Shown piece after piece: positions 5,413-5,969 of a stretch of DNA of 5,969 nucleotides (position 1 is the stretch's first letter; the number at the start of each line of letters is the position of its first letter). The notes under the pieces are model-generated. The model was not told where the DNA came from, made no database searches, and saw only the letters and a list, made by a program, of their open reading frames with translations. A program made the translations under genes and the position numbers. Source of the DNA: an uncultured Clostridia bacterium (GTDB taxonomy: Bacteria; Bacillota; Clostridia; Christensenellales; Aristaeellaceae); contig CAMDVP010000189.1 in NCBI GenBank assembly GCA_945877525.1, positions 1 through 5,969 of the forward strand, read 5' to 3'.

Positions 5413-5969
5413 ATGAAAAACCCATTCCAGTTCCTTTTCCGTTCCCGAGACAAGCCTCAGGATGCTGTGTCCGCCGCGCCGACATTCTTCTTCGGCTCAA
5501 GCGCCTCCGGTAAGTCCGTCACACCGTCCTCCGCGGTACAGGTTTCCGCGGTGTACGCTTGCGTCCGCGTGATCGCCGAAACCATCGCCAGCCTGCCGCT
5601 CCACGTATACGAGGCCACCGACACCGGCAGCCGCAAGGCTCCCGAGCATCCGCTGTACAGACTGCTGCATGACGAACCCAACTCCGAAATGACCTCGTTC
5701 GTCTGGCGGGAGACCATGCTTTCGCACCTGCTGCTCTGGGGCAATGCCTACTGCCAGATCATCCGCACAGGGCGAAATAAAATCGACAGCATCTATCCGC
5801 TGATCCCCGATCAGATGGAGGTCGACCGCAACAGCAGAGGCAGCCTGACCTACACCTATACCACCAGTGAGGGCAAGACCTACGTCCTGAAGCCCGAGGA
5901 TGTGCTTCATATTCCCGGGCTCGGCTTTGACGGTGTGGTCGGCTACAGCCCCATTGCGCTAGAGAAGAG
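5413..5969 (+). CDS. Phage portal protein, HK97 type (5' part, runs off the window)
   Basis: The first 185 codons of a portal gene, open to the right edge. The portal forms the dodecameric ring at one head vertex, where the terminase docks and DNA enters. Family marks are visible: after a short basic N-terminus comes VSAVYACVRVIAETIASLPLHVYE (about residues 44-67), then HPLYRLLHDEPNSEMTSFVWRE (about 79-100), then LLLWGNAYCQIIR (about 105-117), and later YPLIPDQMEVDR and DVLHIPGLGFDGVVGYSPIA. These match the HK97-type portal N-terminal half in order. The ATG at 5413 is preceded by AAAGGGG (5398-5404) with an eight-base gap. In related phages the portal follows the terminase or HNH gene closely. 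Here the antisense cargo gene separates them by about 1.9 kb, so portal transcription must read through the cargo gene or start in the 91-base gap. Confidence 0.95.
   Translation, partial: MKNPFQFLFRSRDKPQDAVSAAPTFFFGSSASGKSVTPSSAVQVSAVYACVRVIAETIASLPLHVYEATDTGSRKAPEHPLYRLLHDEPNSEMTSFVWRETMLSHLLLWGNAYCQIIRTGRNKIDSIYPLIPDQMEVDRNSRGSLTYTYTTSEGKTYVLKPEDVLHIPGLGFDGVVGYSPIALEK

Noticed and set aside
5457..5910. Two overlapping minus-strand open frames opposite the portal gene
   Set aside because: The portal frame matches the HK97-type family along its whole visible length. The reverse frames have no domain and no ribosome binding site that stands out.

Overview
The window is a piece of a tailed-phage genome, most likely a prophage of an anaerobic Gram-positive gut bacterium (Clostridia). 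I infer this from the protein families: a P27-type small terminase, a Terminase_1-type large terminase, an HK97-type portal and a ParB-methyltransferase fusion, all with strong purine-rich ribosome binding sites. No host gene, integrase or attachment site is present, so the host assignment is an inference.

Layout on the + strand: the 3' end of the small terminase gene (1-233), a ParB/Srx plus beta-class DNA methyltransferase fusion (237-1550), the large terminase (1566-3167) and an HNH endonuclease (3177-3521). The gaps between them are 3, 15 and 9 bases, so they look like one operon. After an interruption, the portal gene starts at 5413 and runs off the right edge. Together these genes recognise, cut and package phage DNA into a head through the portal. 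The methyltransferase probably marks the DNA around packaging.

The interruption is the notable part. Between the HNH and portal genes, on the - strand, sits one intact 593-residue gene (3540-5321). It has a signal peptide, about six short helical repeats carrying an LGDYxDS-like signature, about six WG-type beta repeats and an acidic helical tail. It resembles no packaging or head protein. It faces against the late operon, has its own strong ribosome binding site, and is clearly poorer in G+C (about 42-47% in lines I counted, against about 58-60% in the flanking phage genes). The best reading is an acquired cargo gene ('moron'), expressed from the prophage to change the lysogen's envelope or exterior. 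Its function is not recognisable.

The 91-base divergent intergenic region (5322-5412) holds the ribosome binding sites of the cargo and portal genes, an AT-rich promoter candidate for the cargo gene and a perfect 9-base direct repeat. At the other end only 18 bases separate the two convergent stop codons, and I see no terminator there. The HNH protein also ends sooner than I would expect for its family, which may mark the left breakpoint of the insertion.
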